Shown here one piece after another: positions 34,318-47,700 of a stretch of DNA of 64,000 bases (positions are counted from its first letter, which is position 1; each line of letters starts with the position of its first letter). This DNA is from Apostichopus japonicus (taxonomy: Eukaryota > Echinodermata > Holothuroidea > Aspidochirotida > Stichopodidae). The stretch lies in NCBI RefSeq assembly GCF_037975245.1, contig NC_092572.1:18251989-18315988 (forward strand). The letters run 5' to 3'. Under the pieces are notes generated by a model. It was not told the DNA's origin, did not search any database, and worked only from the letters and a program-made list of their open reading frames with translations. A program made the position numbers and the translations under genes.

Positions 34318-35084
34318 CTTGAAACAAGAAGAGTCACAAAAAAAAATTATATGACAGGTTTAGTCTTAATTTTCATCAACATTCTGGCGAAAAGAATAAC
34401 TTTTAAATGTTTGTTAAACATTGGTTACAACAAATTGATAATTTTGTTTAGGAATGTTCTCGTTTTCGAAAATAGGATTTGAATTAGTCATGTAACATCA
34501 TTGACATACTTATACGCGTTTTTTGTAGCATTTCCTTAAAGGGACGACTTCCTTTTGTTGATTGCCTTGTCTTTACATGTTGAGAGAAAAACTACAATTA
34601 TCAAAACTGAATCATGCACTACATACCTTTTGATACATGAGATGAATGTTTGAGAAGAGGTTTTGTTGCATTCTGTGGACGATAGAAACATGGCACTTAA
34701 AAAAAGTTGGAAATGATAGTCTTTTCTGCAAAAAACAAATTAATTTGATGGTTGAATGTTGTTGATTACAAATTGACTATGTTGCATGAAAAATAGCGAT
34801 CCGTGTAATTTAATATTTAGTAATACAAAGTCCCATTCAAAGAAACGCTATAACCAATGTCGGGAAATACAGCCTACACGTAGATACTCCCAAAGATCTA
34901 AGAACCACCACATTTATGCATGTAACTAGTAAAATCTGGCAATATATGGATTGTTAATATCTATCAACATTTTTTCTAATTGTATTGCGTATAGTTTATT
35001 TTTAACATTGTAATAAAGCAATATTCTTATAGCACAAGGAATGGTTGTTGAAAATTTAAATATCATAATATAAATAGTTATTAC

Positions 35085-35275
35085 TATATTGATATTGCCA
35101 ACTATATTGATATTGCCTACTATATTGATATTGCCTACTGTATTAATATTACACACTATATTGATGTACGCACTATATTGATATCACACACTATATTGAT
35201 ATTACACACTTTATTGATATTACATACTATATCGGTTTGCACAATATGTTGATATTACACACTACATCGACATAC
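35085..35275. repeat. Tandem repeat, unit about 18 bp (copy B)
   Basis: Counterpart of 8558-8842 with fewer units (CTATATTGATATTGCCTA type). Confidence 0.8.
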
Positions 35276-36922
35276 CAATTCGAAGTTATTCTCCTGATAT
35301 TCCTTTTGGGAGTTGTCAGTCATTCCTTTAAAAGAAAAATGTTTCCAATTTACGTTTTAAACTTTTATAATTAAAAATTCCATTTCAGAGAGGAATAACA
35401 TCGTTGAGACTCGTGTTGACTATGTGCAAAAGATGACTTCAGTAATGATATTCACATTCACTCAATCTTTCAGAACGTTCAACAAGCTTTATAATAAGCG
35501 GGATACAAATATATGACATATTCAAACCAAACTTTACAAAATTGTAGTTTACACAATGTAACATGTATATACAACTGTTAAAATCACAGCGGCAAATCTA
35601 AGAAGATGATTTCATTGTCTGACTGCTGAAATATTGATCTGCTTTCCAGTCCCAAAAACCGATTGAAATAAATAAAACATATAGTTTCTAGTTACGGTGA
35701 TCTCTCTGTTCCAAGTTCATTATTGCTAAAGTACGAGAACTGATGAAACCACCTATAATCATCCTATGGTAGTAAACACAAACACAGAAGATAGGCAGAA
35801 GGTGGGAACCACACTTTGATTTTTCTAATAACGTGAAAGCAGTGCAAATCAAATTACTTAGGTACAATAACAGAGTTAACAGTACAAATTGAGTCGGTTT
35901 GGTGGGTTCTGGGGTTGGCGGATGTGGCGTAACAAGGATCTGTACAGCAATGTAAATAGGCCCCAAAAGGTAAGTCCACATTTGCCCAAGCTCAACCATG
36001 GTGCCAACTGTATCATGTTTTGTGCCACTAGATGCACGGATATGACACTTTCTGGCTTTCTCTATAGTATTTCTCTAGAGTACACGATATCTTTTTATAT
36101 CCCAGTAGTACAGGATGTCTCCCAGTTTGAAAAGTATCTGGAAAGAATCAATTGCTTCCATAGATACTTTCTTTCCTGTACTTGTCCCACCGCGGTCTGG
36201 AGTCATTCTGCAGATTTTAGATCAGTACCGTAATAGTACCTATTTTGTCATTTGGGAGGTTGCTATCGGATTTGTCCAGTATTTCAGAAAATTTGGCAGA
36301 TGGAGCATGCAACTTGACAGCCTGGGAAGACCGTCTCTCAAGGGGTGCACGGTAAACCGGTGCAGTGACTGGCGAGCAACGTTTGAAAATTAAACCAACA
36401 AAGTACAATTTATTTTATGATCACAGCTGTATACGCAAAGGCGACACGTATATCCGTTAATGTACACTTTTATTGGAGGGTTGTCCAGATTATTTTGTTA
36501 CAGTAGCACGATTATGCATATCGAGCTGTGAATGCAAAATGTACGTAACTATAGTACGTACGAATATATACTGCTGCATTCCAAGGAAGATAATGACATA
36601 ACATTTAAATATGCAAAACAGATATCTCAGAGAGGAACTTCATATTGATGTTGGGTATTAATGTTAAAATATTTACCTGTTGTATTAAAATCAACCGTTA
36701 ACAAAGCATTTATATCTGCCACAAATAAATAAGGTTCTTGGTTTACGTGTAAGCACACCAATTTACAAATACACATACGTTTTGTCATGATTCTTTTGTT
36801 TTTCTTGTTTTTGTCGTAACATGAATATAGACGCACTGCTGTGGATGTATAGTTAACGTACTACTTAGAAATTAACATTAGAAATAATTAACATATGTCT
36901 AAAATTATCTAAATGGTAAGGG

Positions 36923-36924
<2 letters not shown>

Positions 36925-36992
<68 letters not shown>
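36925..36992. repeat. (TA)n microsatellite
   Basis: TA array just 3' of the copy B membrane exon. Copy A has only a short TA stretch there. Confidence 0.95.
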
Positions 36993-36994
<2 letters not shown>

Positions 36995-37393
36995 TAATAT
37001 GGGACAATTCCTTACCTTTTCTACATACAGTAACACAGACGATAACGACCATAAATATCACTACCGCTGTCACGACGAAAGCTACAACAATTACTAATCT
37101 CAAATCATCGAGGAAAGCAAATATTTCTTCATCCTACGCTGTGGCGTCAGTGAGTGTGTCGGTGGTTTGAATGCATGGTGCTACAAGGAATTAATTATCG
37201 AAAACAAGGTTCAAGATTGCTGTTTGTTGTTGTCGCTTTGTTAACATTTTATTTATTTATGTTGCCATTCGGACTTGAGTACTAAGTGAGTACTAAATTA
37301 ATGCATTTGGCATTCAACTTAACAAACCAAGTTCAAAAGGAAGAAAAAATTGGCCCTTGACATTCAGTCAGTTGATGTCACATGGGAAATACA

Positions 37394-37396
<3 letters not shown>

Positions 37397-37461
<65 letters not shown>
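37397..37461. repeat. (TA)n microsatellite
   Basis: TA array in the intron between exons 4 and 3 of copy B, orthologous in position to 10864-11009. Confidence 0.95.
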
Positions 37462-37465
<4 letters not shown>

Positions 37466-37618
37466 TTGACCTTATGAGTATACCTTATTCATTATTTGAA
37501 GTGAATAAAGCACAATATTAGAAGACCATTTGTGGTCAGTCATATCAAATTGGGCAAGGAAGCACTAGGCCTTTAGCGTTCTGGTTAATATACAAAAAGG
37601 TTTCATACAAACGTTTAC

Positions 37619-37930
37619 CTGAATTTAGATCAATAGAGCTGTCCTTAATGCCGAATATGTTACTTCCAACGACAGTGCATCTCACTGATAGTTTTGAACC
37701 ACAAGTATCTATCGAAACCTCCATGTAAGCAATAGTATCAAAAGTATCCGTATCTGTATTATGCCGGACGGTAACATTGTAGAGGTCTTCATTTTCAGTG
37801 ATTATGCTGACGTTTACTTGAGGACGAGCACCAAGGACACTGCAAGATACATTGTGGTTGGTCTCTGCGTCAGAACTACAGTAGCAGGAATCACAAAGGG
37901 ACACCACCAGACATTCTTGATGAGGCTTAT
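37619..37930 (-). pseudogene. Copy B second Ig exon
   Basis: Open 312-nt exon ([20 protein letters not shown] ... [11 protein letters not shown]) with the same splice sites as copy A. It belongs to a gene stopped in the following exon. Confidence 0.7.
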
Positions 37931-38431
37931 CTGCGACGAAAAATTAACAAATAGTTCCTTAAAGCTTCATTATGCATCAGTTATATCATTCAAATCAGCA
38001 GTTATTTGTACGACGCTTAAGCGACCACAATATTGTTGGAGAAACCCGAAAGGGATTATTATACAACTTACACGTTGGCTGGCTTACAATTGAACATTTT
38101 AACTCAAATGTGGTATCTATAATGATCAACACAAACTAACTGATTCTTAACTTTGGAATGTTGTTTGTAACCATTGTAAAGCAAGATAATCACACCATTA
38201 ATATGTATTATTTATGCAAACTTCCCTGCCCGTAGAGACTATTTTTTTAATGATTCGGCGTTACAGTAACTTGTCGATGTAGAATGAGTTAATAATCAAG
38301 GTACTCGTGACAATCCACAATGTAATATTTTAATATTTGAAGAAAATTTGCCTCAGTGTACGTTTTCATGCGTCATCAGACAAAATGCGATTTATATAAA
38401 CCATTTCTTTCATTCAGGGAAATACACTTAC

Positions 38432-38740
38432 TTAAAAGTTCTAAGAGAACAAAAGCTTCTTCGAAGGATCCATCTTTGTTAAAACTTACGAGCTTGTATA
38501 AACCACAGCGCTCTTCCACTACGTCTTTGATCAACAAAGCTCCTGTCTCCGAAATATCATAGTTTCCTTCTCCAGATTCTAGGATTACTTTCTGCTTGTT
38601 CTCGATTTTCACAAGGGGACTTTCAAACGAGTTTTTCTCACTGTACCAGTATACATTACTGAAAAATCTTAGCTGACAATCTATAACGACATCTTGGCCG
38701 AATGTGGCATACTCCTTCTCATTGCAATGTAGGCCATGTG
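38432..38740 (-). pseudogene. Copy B first Ig exon
   Basis: Open 309-nt phase 1-1 exon with [16 protein letters not shown] and ERCGLYKLV, including the same missing strand-F cysteine as copy A. The shared oddity shows it predates the duplication. Confidence 0.7.
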
Positions 38741-38807
38741 CTGATAAAAAAGAATATTTTGCAAATGTTATAACATGATAGCGTCTTATATCATTGGATT
38801 TGGAAGA

Positions 38808-39245
38808 CATGTCAACGCCTAAAGCCAAATTTCATCATACAATAGCAGCCTTCTTCGATGCAGAAAAATCCTTCGACAGAATATGGCACGAGGGTCTACT
38901 ACTCAAAACCAGAAAGTATCATTTCCCGGCCAAATTTACAAGATGGATTGCCAGATTCCTGTCTCATCGAATCATCAACTTAAAAATTGGTTAATCACTC
39001 TACTCACTACTACAACTCACCAACGGTACGCCCCAAGGAAGCATCATCAGCCCCATCCTATGCATCCTGTACGTCGAAGACACTCCTCACCAAGACAACG
39101 CCTGCATCAAATTTAGCAATATGCTGATGAATAGGGCCAGCCACAACCAGACAACCCAATACACAACTGGTGTAACAACTGGAGAATGGAACTCAACCCA
39201 ACCAAGTCACAGATTCTCCACATTGCCAATCACAACAGATAAAGG
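38808..39245 (+). mobile_element. Non-LTR retrotransposon RT fragment (copy B)
   Basis: Better preserved than its copy A twin: AAFFDAEKSFDRIWHEGLLL (motif A), FPAKFTRWIARFLSHR, GTPQGSIISPILCILYV (motif B), a YADE in place of YADD and [14 protein letters not shown]. Frames are broken at about 38995 and 39118. The insertion predates the duplication. Confidence 0.8.
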
Positions 39246-41030
39246 AGGCACCCACAAATTGAAATTGGTGGGGGTCAAAGTCATTTGAGCTCAAGATAAA
39301 TTAACACCTCAAAAATTGAATCATGGATGAACTAATATTGGTATGTAGATTAAATCTGTGATGTCAAATGTTGTTTCCGGTCAACAAAAGCTTAAAAACC
39401 TTGCTCACTAGGTAATTCAGATACTAAAACTAAGTATGTGGTAAGTATACAAGAACTTTATTACAATTGAAGTTCAAAGTTCATTTGCCGTCAACATAGG
39501 TCTGAAAAATTTGTAAACATGAAACCAAGAAAGCTTTGATAATATTGAGGCATCATATGTAAGTCCATACTATGTGGATACACAACACTTTCGCTTTTTG
39601 TGGTCAAAGTTTATGTGAGATTGACATAGCTCAGTCTGAACACCTGTTTTTCAGGATGACAAGTAAATTGGATGCACCTTATAGTTGTCTCATATGGATC
39701 CACCCTCTTACGTACAAGAACCTTGTGTGGAGTTACATCAACGTTTTCATGTCAAATTTAGCGAGAAAACACCAGAGGGATGGGGGAGGGGATTTCTTCT
39801 GTTATAAGCAATATATATTACAATCACTCATGTACAAAGTATTGTAAATCGGCTTTCTTGTTTATTAATAAATGATTTTTGATTGGATTAATCCTTTATG
39901 CATTATAAAAACAACTTTTTCATTTGCTAACGAAATATACATATATTGAATTCTAATACATAACTAAGTTGAACAATGTTCAGTTAATCTCACCTAAACC
40001 TAGTATCATCGATACCTCTAGAGACAAAATAATCGTTGTTATTTCCATCCTTGCTTCTTCGATTGCTGTCAGTATAAAGCTGTAATGGAAAAAGATGGAA
40101 AAAGATCGTCCGTAATATATCGCTACAAGATACACATTTTGTCTTAATTTAATTTTTTTCAGTAAATAGTTATGAAGAATTTGATGGTAACAAAACAGTT
40201 TGATACAAACATCTCATGGAATGTTTTAATCATCACTAAAAAAAGTATTAATGTGTTTATATTTTATATACATATAAATATTCTAGTTATGAGACATATC
40301 CATAGACATAATGGGTACCGCATTGGCTTGTTTGGATTTTTTAGCACTAGGTGGTAGATGGATGATGAGAGTATTGACTATTAATTGTGTAGACCATTTA
40401 GGATGTGAAATGCAAATAACCATATTTTTCACTGTACGTTTCTGTCAACTGCCTAGTATACATACTTCCATAAAGCAAGTTCAACGTTTAACTTGTGCAC
40501 CATATTCACCAGGGATACATCCCAGGTAATATAAGCACGATCGACGGCAAAACATCAAGTTTTTATTCATTCGTTCTTATTTGTTTCTTTATAATTCTTG
40601 TTTAATTTAGACTTCCAATTACCCTCAATTAAGTTGTTATAACGCCATTGGTGTTGATGGGAAACAGAACTGCAGTTTCCTGGTCGATCAGTGAATGAAA
40701 TGGCGTTATAACAAAGTACTGCAGATATACATCGGCCTACAATAAGTCGTCGGCCATTTTGTATCGTTGACGGTCACACGATTACAATCGGTTACTGCAA
40801 CTCATACCTTCAGTTAAGGCATTTTAGGGAACAAGAATAACCAGTCTTATCGAACTTTGAGTCTTGTCAACACTATCGTTTATATCATTATATCAATTCT
40901 AATAAATATGACGTGAATTATGATGAAAACAAGAAGGTATTATTCGAGACTGCTGCTTACCTAAAAAATACCAGCCGTGATATTGTGACACGTATAGAGA
41001 AGCTATGCGTTGGGTAATGATATACTTACA

Positions 41031-41236
41031 TCGACTTTAAAGGTGGGATCGCTCGTAATTTCCTCGTAAATTCTGTCCTTCACACCACCCGATTCAAAAA
41101 TAATATCAATACTACCCTCTATCGGATCGTCGCTGTTGTCTCGTAATTTCTCAGCAATCCCGTATTTACGGCTAGTAAGCAATAAACGGGTTCGGTTACT
41201 TGAACGGTGGCCTTGACGAAATTCCTGCATAGTTTC
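41031..41236 (-). CDS. Possible internal exon of unknown gene
   Basis: Bounded by acceptor tgccacag and an excellent donor GAT|GTAAGT, reading QETMQEFRQGHRSSNR ... EEITSDPTFKVD. The donor also exists in unit 1 (about 14811), where the upstream coding part is missing. It overlaps the left inverted repeat of the 7.26-kb block, which is odd for a transposon gene. Family not recognised. Confidence 0.3.
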
Positions 41237-41251
41237 TTGTCTGTGGCAGTA

Positions 41252-41457
41252 CAGGGAGTTGTTATGGAACAACTCCCTGGTCAGTAGTATGCGGTATTAC
41301 ACCGCGTTTTCGTGTGTGTTGTGTGATACAAAACTCAGTGCTTTGTTTTACGTTCAGAACTTTTCACAACTAATGGGCTGTACAGTATAGGTTACGGTCG
41401 AGCTTTGCATCAGGCGTAATAGTTTGACCAGGGAGCTGCTACTCTAGCAGTTCCCTG
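41252..41457. mobile_element. 206-bp MITE whose ends are each palindromic
   Basis: The left end is a perfect 12-bp-stem hairpin CAGGGAGTTGTT-ATGG-AACAACTCCCTG. The right end is a near-perfect hairpin CAGGGAGCTGCTA...TAGCAGTTCCCTG. The two ends are also inverted repeats of each other, through GGTCA. No coding capacity. No convincing target duplication. Confidence 0.6.
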
Positions 41458-43990
41458 CTTTTACTCTTTTAGGCCTACATGGTGAGCAGTCGAAGTCAAG
41501 AAACAGCTCAAGAAACTAATAGTTATGAACTTTATGTCTGATTCACGCTGACTGGTGTCACAAAAAGACAAACGCGAATGAGTGAAAAAATTGACTGAAG
41601 TGATTACAAACTATTGGGTATCAAACGTAAAGTCAAGTCCGTCATGTGTGAACAATTGGTATTTCAGCCAATTTAGGTAGTAATTATACATAGACAGAGT
41701 CACAGCTTACATTGTATTTTATATATAAATTTTAGTTATATATCAGGAGGGAAAGACAAAGCATTTTATGTCATATACCATATACAGATAAATATGTATA
41801 TTTAATTATTTTTGGACTCCTGGCAACGGGCCCTTTAGGCGATCACAGAGCACTTGCCCTAGCTGCACCCCGTCCTCCTAACCGGTGCACGTAAACCCTG
41901 TCCTTGCCCCCCTCTGACCCGAATTAAAAAATAACGAAACTTGAACAGAAAAGGGAAGGAAAATACGTTGCCATAAGGGGCAGCTCCACCCTCTTTAGAA
42001 AGGATTGGCAAAAAGGGAATAAGTACATGAACAATAAACTAATAGTTATTTCCATTGAAAAGTGTCTCGCTGAGCATCGGCCGTCAAAGCAAAAAACTTT
42101 TTTTCTAAATCACGCCAGTGTATTGCTTTCCAGCGTACTGTACTCCCAGAATTGACTATCCTGTTTCTTGTTCCGAACGGCTCCCAACGAAATGCCAAAA
42201 AGTCGGCAACGGGGTTGGGGTGGGTTACCCAGCTCCACCATGGGGCACCTCATCACGACTGACTCGAATTACAACTCGAAACTTTAACTGAAATTGGATT
42301 GAATTTAAAAAATTATATACTAGATGTCTGCATGGATCATACTTATCTATACTATTGTGTGACCATATAGGCGTACGGGCTCTATATAGTCAACCAGGAG
42401 AGACTGGGGGGAAGCTTTTTTTCTTGCCACAGAAAATTAAACATTGCCCGGAAGTTCCTAGCACGATTAATTCATTTCAAACTTCGACGGCAATGAAGGA
42501 CAAAGAGAACCATATAGGCCTATGCCTGACTATAAGATCATTGAACCATCACGAACAACTCCGAATAATCTTCCATTTGCCGATTCATTACACTGGGAAT
42601 AAGGGGTGGGGGTGGGGCTTTCCATTTGATCCGCAAGTATATTGAACGGTCACCACAACAAGGGTGTATAGCTTGGGACTAGCACGGGGAGACTTGTCAA
42701 CCTTGTGAACTTTTTTGGGGGTGAGATGCGGGGGGGGGGGGAGTCGGCAAACTAAACATACAGGGTAAACAGAGGGGAGGAAAGAGGTCAAGAAAGAAAG
42801 CGTGAAAGACAGATGAAGGGATGGAGGAAGAAAGTAATGAAAATGTGGAGATGGAGGCTAGGGGTAGAGATAGATATGATATGAAAGTACAGAGAGAAAA
42901 AAAACCAAGAGCAGAAAAATGGAGATCACTGGGATACTGTCAAATACACAAGAAGAATATACAATCTAAATACTGGAATTAAATAATGCACAACATAAAT
43001 ACAGCTTTATGACATCAACAAATCAAAGGGGAAGGATATAATGTTTCAAGGATGCTGGAAAATAAGACACAACAGAAGATGATTATGGTTTCTGATCTAT
43101 TAGGCTTCTTCTCTCTACTGCTACCAGGATGTAAGAGACCACAGGGACTCGCACAACTCTTTAAGTTGTGATGACCTCTGACCCTTACTATGCCTAACTG
43201 TTACCTTGCCAGGAAATAAATACACCAGTGCATGAGAGGAGGTGAGAGACAGGACTGATTGATCGTGTCGATAGGGGATAGATGTAAAGATTAGCATCGT
43301 TTGGACACTTCAAATGGGACCCCCTCCCCACCCCCCCCCCACACCCTCCCCCACGTTCAAATCATATCCCCTCCTGGCAACGGAAATGAACACCAGTATA
43401 AATAAACCGATACAGATATTTATACACGCTGTGCGTGTAGGCCTATATACAATAATATAAAGCTGGCCATTCTCTGATTGTTACTCCTTGATTGAATGTC
43501 CCCAACCTTGCCCACCTTGACTTAGAGGGTGGCCAAGCTTCTGATTCACAGTCATAGCTACTATCGAACAAAATGGACGAAAGCAATTTATCTCAATCTG
43601 GTGATGCAGATGTATCATTAGCTGCTAATCCAACGTTTGTGAATGTGGCACAACCTGTCAACAAAAGTCTGGGAAAAGTGCTTGCCCCTGCCATATGTAT
43701 GATCTCTTTTGTTCAGGATCATGTAAATGTGGCAATGTGTATTCGTATAGTCTGAGGTTTTTCTCCCATGCTGCTCCATATCTAATCCTACTGGTGACAT
43801 TGGACAGAATATTGGCAGATGGCTTCTTGAGAGGTGTTGAAGTAACTGGATCAGGAGTATCTGTAGAGATTACATAAAACAAGAGTTACTAGATTGCAAG
43901 TATCCTGCTATAGCTTCTATGGCTGTGACTAAAAAATATACCTTTTGTTTAGAACTTATCACACTTATGCAGCACTGGAAACTGATATTT
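41458..43990. other. Gene-poor interior of the 7.26-kb block
   Basis: Contains GC-richer patches, C-runs at about 43321-43342 and a short plus-strand frame (43573-43755, SNLSQSGDADVSLAANPTF) without splice or family support. No RNA gene seen. Confidence 0.35.
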
Positions 43991-44030
43991 CAATTTAAAT
44001 GGTGTCATTGAGTTTAGAGGACATTGAAGT

Positions 44031-44280
44031 TACAAGTATGTTGGTGAAACCAAGACCACCCTCAAGAAGCAGTTCTAGTCACAAGTCAATACCATGAAAA
44101 TGGAGACTCCAGTAGGGGAACACTTTCAGCTGCCCAATCATACCATTAAAGACATGTCCCAACAGGTAACTGAATTCGTAGACTAACCATCTCAGACATA
44201 GTACACCACAGCAGAGATAGAGAGAGCGGACGGAATGCTCTAGCACCATTCAACTGAATGGGCTCAATATACAGGAAGGA
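44031..44280 (+). mobile_element. GIY-YIG endonuclease remnant of a retroelement
   Basis: Reads YKYVGETKTTLKKQF, stop, then ETPVGEHFQLPNHTIKDMS. This is the YVGET...HFNLPNH pattern of the GIY-YIG domain that ends Penelope-like polyproteins. The in-frame stop and later shifts show it is dead. No RT is found beside it. Confidence 0.6.
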
Positions 44281-44726
44281 CATGACTAACTTTATCCTGC
44301 TCCATCTCTGTATTCTGCTATAGTTTATTCGCCCTCTCTCCTTACTTAATCCTCGCTTTGTACTCCACAGTTTATCTAAATACCTCTGCTTTCACTGACT
44401 CCTTTTGTTCAATACACCATTAACTTCTTTCTTTGTGTTCACCATGTCCTCTCTGTTCCAGGCTCTATTGTGTCTCTTGAATTTACTGTTACTAGTCAGT
44501 TTGCCTCTAAAGAAGATCCTGATAATATCACACCCACTTACTTTTATAAATTTTCATACACATGTATGCTTTTTAGTGGATGAACAATATGCTACCATTT
44601 TTTTCTTTTCTTTTGGAATTTAATGAGAATGAAATTGTATTATTTTTCTGATCACATCATTTCAGATAAGATTAGCACTGCTCTTCCAGTCTGTAATTCA
44701 TGCAAGGATAAACATATAAATTTACC

Positions 44727-47700
44727 TTCTCCTTTCTGAGTGTTAACTGATCTTTCTGTGGTGACAGCTGCTGAGAATGCCTCTGTTTGACTTTCAGCAT
44801 CTTTCCGGAAAAGATGCATTTGAAACCTATACAATGAAACCAAAAAAATTGTCCGTAAATCATATAACTGAAATAGTAATTTTACTGTACACCCCAAGCT
44901 TAATTGAATGCATAATGAATCTGGTAATGACCAAATCATTACAAACATACATGTTTTTATCATACCTACCCAAGAAAAAATATGAAAGAGAAAAGTAACA
45001 AACAAACACTTAGGCATATTTCAATAATAACATATTGTTAACCCACATTGATTTAAACCCAGATAAGGATGAGATATTCTTTCATACTCTTCTTCAACAT
45101 ATCCATAAACCGCGGTACCTTTCAAGAATTGTAAGGATAATTTTGTGTTGCCCAACTGCTTGCCCAACAACTTGAGCTCACATGTCAATGTAAAATTTAC
45201 TATGTAAACTTCCTGTCTTAGTGAACTGATTGGTTTCATATGGCTAAAAGATGTCCAGTCTTTTGATCAGAGTTTGATGTACACTCATTATTTACCTACT
45301 GTGTAAACTTCCTGTTTATGTGAGCAGTTGGTTTCATGAGTGAGAATTGAGATGCTAGCTTACACCATGACATAAGCCCACCATTGTGAAAAATTCCTGT
45401 TTACATGAATAGCTTGATTTCAGACTACCATTAATTTAACGCTAGATTACTCTCCACAAGAGATAGTTTCGGCCACCAAATTTAATAGATATTATAATTT
45501 TTGAACACTAAACATCAGATCATTCACAAGAAGCTGAACAAAAACAAGCATAGTATATACTGACTATATATAAAAAAATATGATAACTTAGCACAGCATC
45601 ATAAAGTATGAGCATCAGGCCTACACAAAAAAAAACTGGTACTTTCTTACCCCCAGGCATGGCCATATAAAGGTTTATATAGGTATAGCTATATGTACTA
45701 TGGTCCCTCAATTTGTGAGGCTAATTTACCTAATTTCTTGCATAGCAGTTGGGTTCCTTCAAAAATCCCAAACACAGACATGTACACATGATTGCTGGAA
45801 TATTGGACAGACAGTCAGTAGATAACAGTATAACACCCTGTTGCCCAAATGAACCATTAAAACTTGATTGCATATATGCTGGCTGTGGCTGACCTTAGAA
45901 AAACCTAAGGTCTAGTTGCATACGCAGCGGTGTGAAAACATGTGAATCAGTTAGGAGTGATTCTAAATTATTTATGTAGATGCATTATTTTTATAGGAAA
46001 AATTGCAGGTCCATGTGGTTGTACTTGTACAGCACAGTAGGCCTTCCTCACTGGTGTATATTTCAAAATTAGGGAATACAGTTACTATGAACACTAAATT
46101 CAGATACTTATTACTAATACTATAGGCCTTAGTCCTATGTTATATGCCCAGTTAATTATGACTGGGCATAGGTGAGGCTTTTCTTTCAAATGCTCATTCA
46201 CAAGAATTATTCTTCAAACAAGGACAGCTGATAACAATTTAGAACCTGGAGGGGGTGGGGATGAACAGTTCACCTAGGCCTAGTGGTTAGAAAATATATT
46301 TCCATCAATTTGTTGAGGCAAAAACAGTTTACTTTTTGGTGATGAGAAGGCCCAGCTTTCCATGGCATAAATATGAGGAGTGAAACTAAAGACCCCCAGT
46401 CCCTGTCAGTCTTCTTTAGGAAGGATATTTTAATTTTTAACTGTATACAGTACAAAGTGGCTATTCTTACAACTAGTCGTAAGAATAATTTCCGACTACT
46501 CATGTGCAGTTGCTATTTTTATGATTAGGAGTACTAATTTTATGACGATGAGTAACAATAACTTCCGGTTAGGGTTAGGATTGAGGTTTAGGGTTATGTT
46601 TAGGGTTACCTCTACTACATGCGCAGTTGCTTTATTTACTGCACTTGAATTTGCCTTTGTCGTAAGAATAGTTTATAATTGTTACGACTAGTCGTAAGAA
46701 ACGGCCTATACAGTATCCTCATGACAAGCATTCACAAACAGTGATGATGATGACTCAGTAATACAACTTACTGCTATTTTGTGCTAGGATAAGTATGATA
46801 AGGTTAGCATACGCTAGGTCCATTGGAAAAATAATAGGCCTAGTTACAAAGCCTAGGCTCATCAAATCATGTATGTTACAAATACAATAGCATAGACACT
46901 GCGAAGTTCGAACACCTAAGCCTTAAAATACCCCAAAAACTATCTTCATTTTATTGACAGATATGTACGTACATACTTGCGCACGGGTCATTTTGGAGAG
47001 GAAATAACTGTAGCTTCCTAGTTTTTAGTGATATTGGCTTTCGCTTGTAGGTTATCATGGTGAAATCGTGTATTTCTTAGGGGTGTCCGAACTTTGCAGT
47101 TTTCTGTACTTCGCAATACTGACAGTTACCTAGGACAATACCCTGTAGTATAGTCAGTATTGCGAAGTTCGCCATACTGCGAAGTTCGGGCACCCTAAGA
47201 AATACACGATTTTCACCATGAAAACCTACAGGAAGAGCCAAATTTCACCAAAAAGTACGAAGCTACAGTTATTTTCTCTCCAAAATGACCCGTGTGCAAG
47301 AAATTACTTACATATTTGTCAATAAAATGACGAAGATCTATGAAGTCTGTTATAATTACTGAAAGAGCAACAGCGCTACCAATTTTTACCAGCGCTACAC
47401 TGTGGGTTGCGTGTCCGAACTTCGCAATACTCTAGCAAGAAATACCAGTTCCACAATCACGAAGAATCTTCTTGGAAAACAACGTAAAAACAGTTTGCAG
47501 GAAAGAAAGTTTGGCCGTGTATCGTACTATAACAAAATTCTCCCACCATATGAAGTATATTTTCAAATGATTTATACCAGAAGATTTAGTTTTGGGGTGT
47601 TTTAAGTCTTAAGTGGCCGAACTTCGAAGTCACCATCCTACTACTATGTACTAGTATTACCCTATACAGTTTTAGCCTAGCTTAGCAAATCATTACCTTT

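Larger units (their letters stand above)
28906..40048 (-). pseudogene. Ig-Ig-TM-NACHT receptor, copy B (pseudogene)
   Basis: Ten exons homologous to copy A: 39994-40048, 38432-38740, 37619-37930, 37016-37180, 36677-36715, 34627-34672, 32678-34317, 30442-30623, 30089-30153, 28906-28934. All splice sites are kept. Lesions: TAG at 37136-37134 in the stalk just before the membrane helix; one extra base in the micro-exon at 36677-36715 (39 instead of 38 nt); and TAA at 33166-33164 inside the NACHT exon where copy A has GAA. The Walker A motif reads GHGKAT instead of GHGKTT. The first stop would leave a secreted two-Ig fragment if transcribed. Exons 2, 3 and 8 are still open, so decay is recent. 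Confidence 0.8.

Noticed and set aside
43573-43755. Plus-strand 60-codon frame SNLSQSGDADVSLAANPTF
   Set aside because: No splice-compatible neighbour, no recognised motif, and an overlapping antisense frame of similar length.
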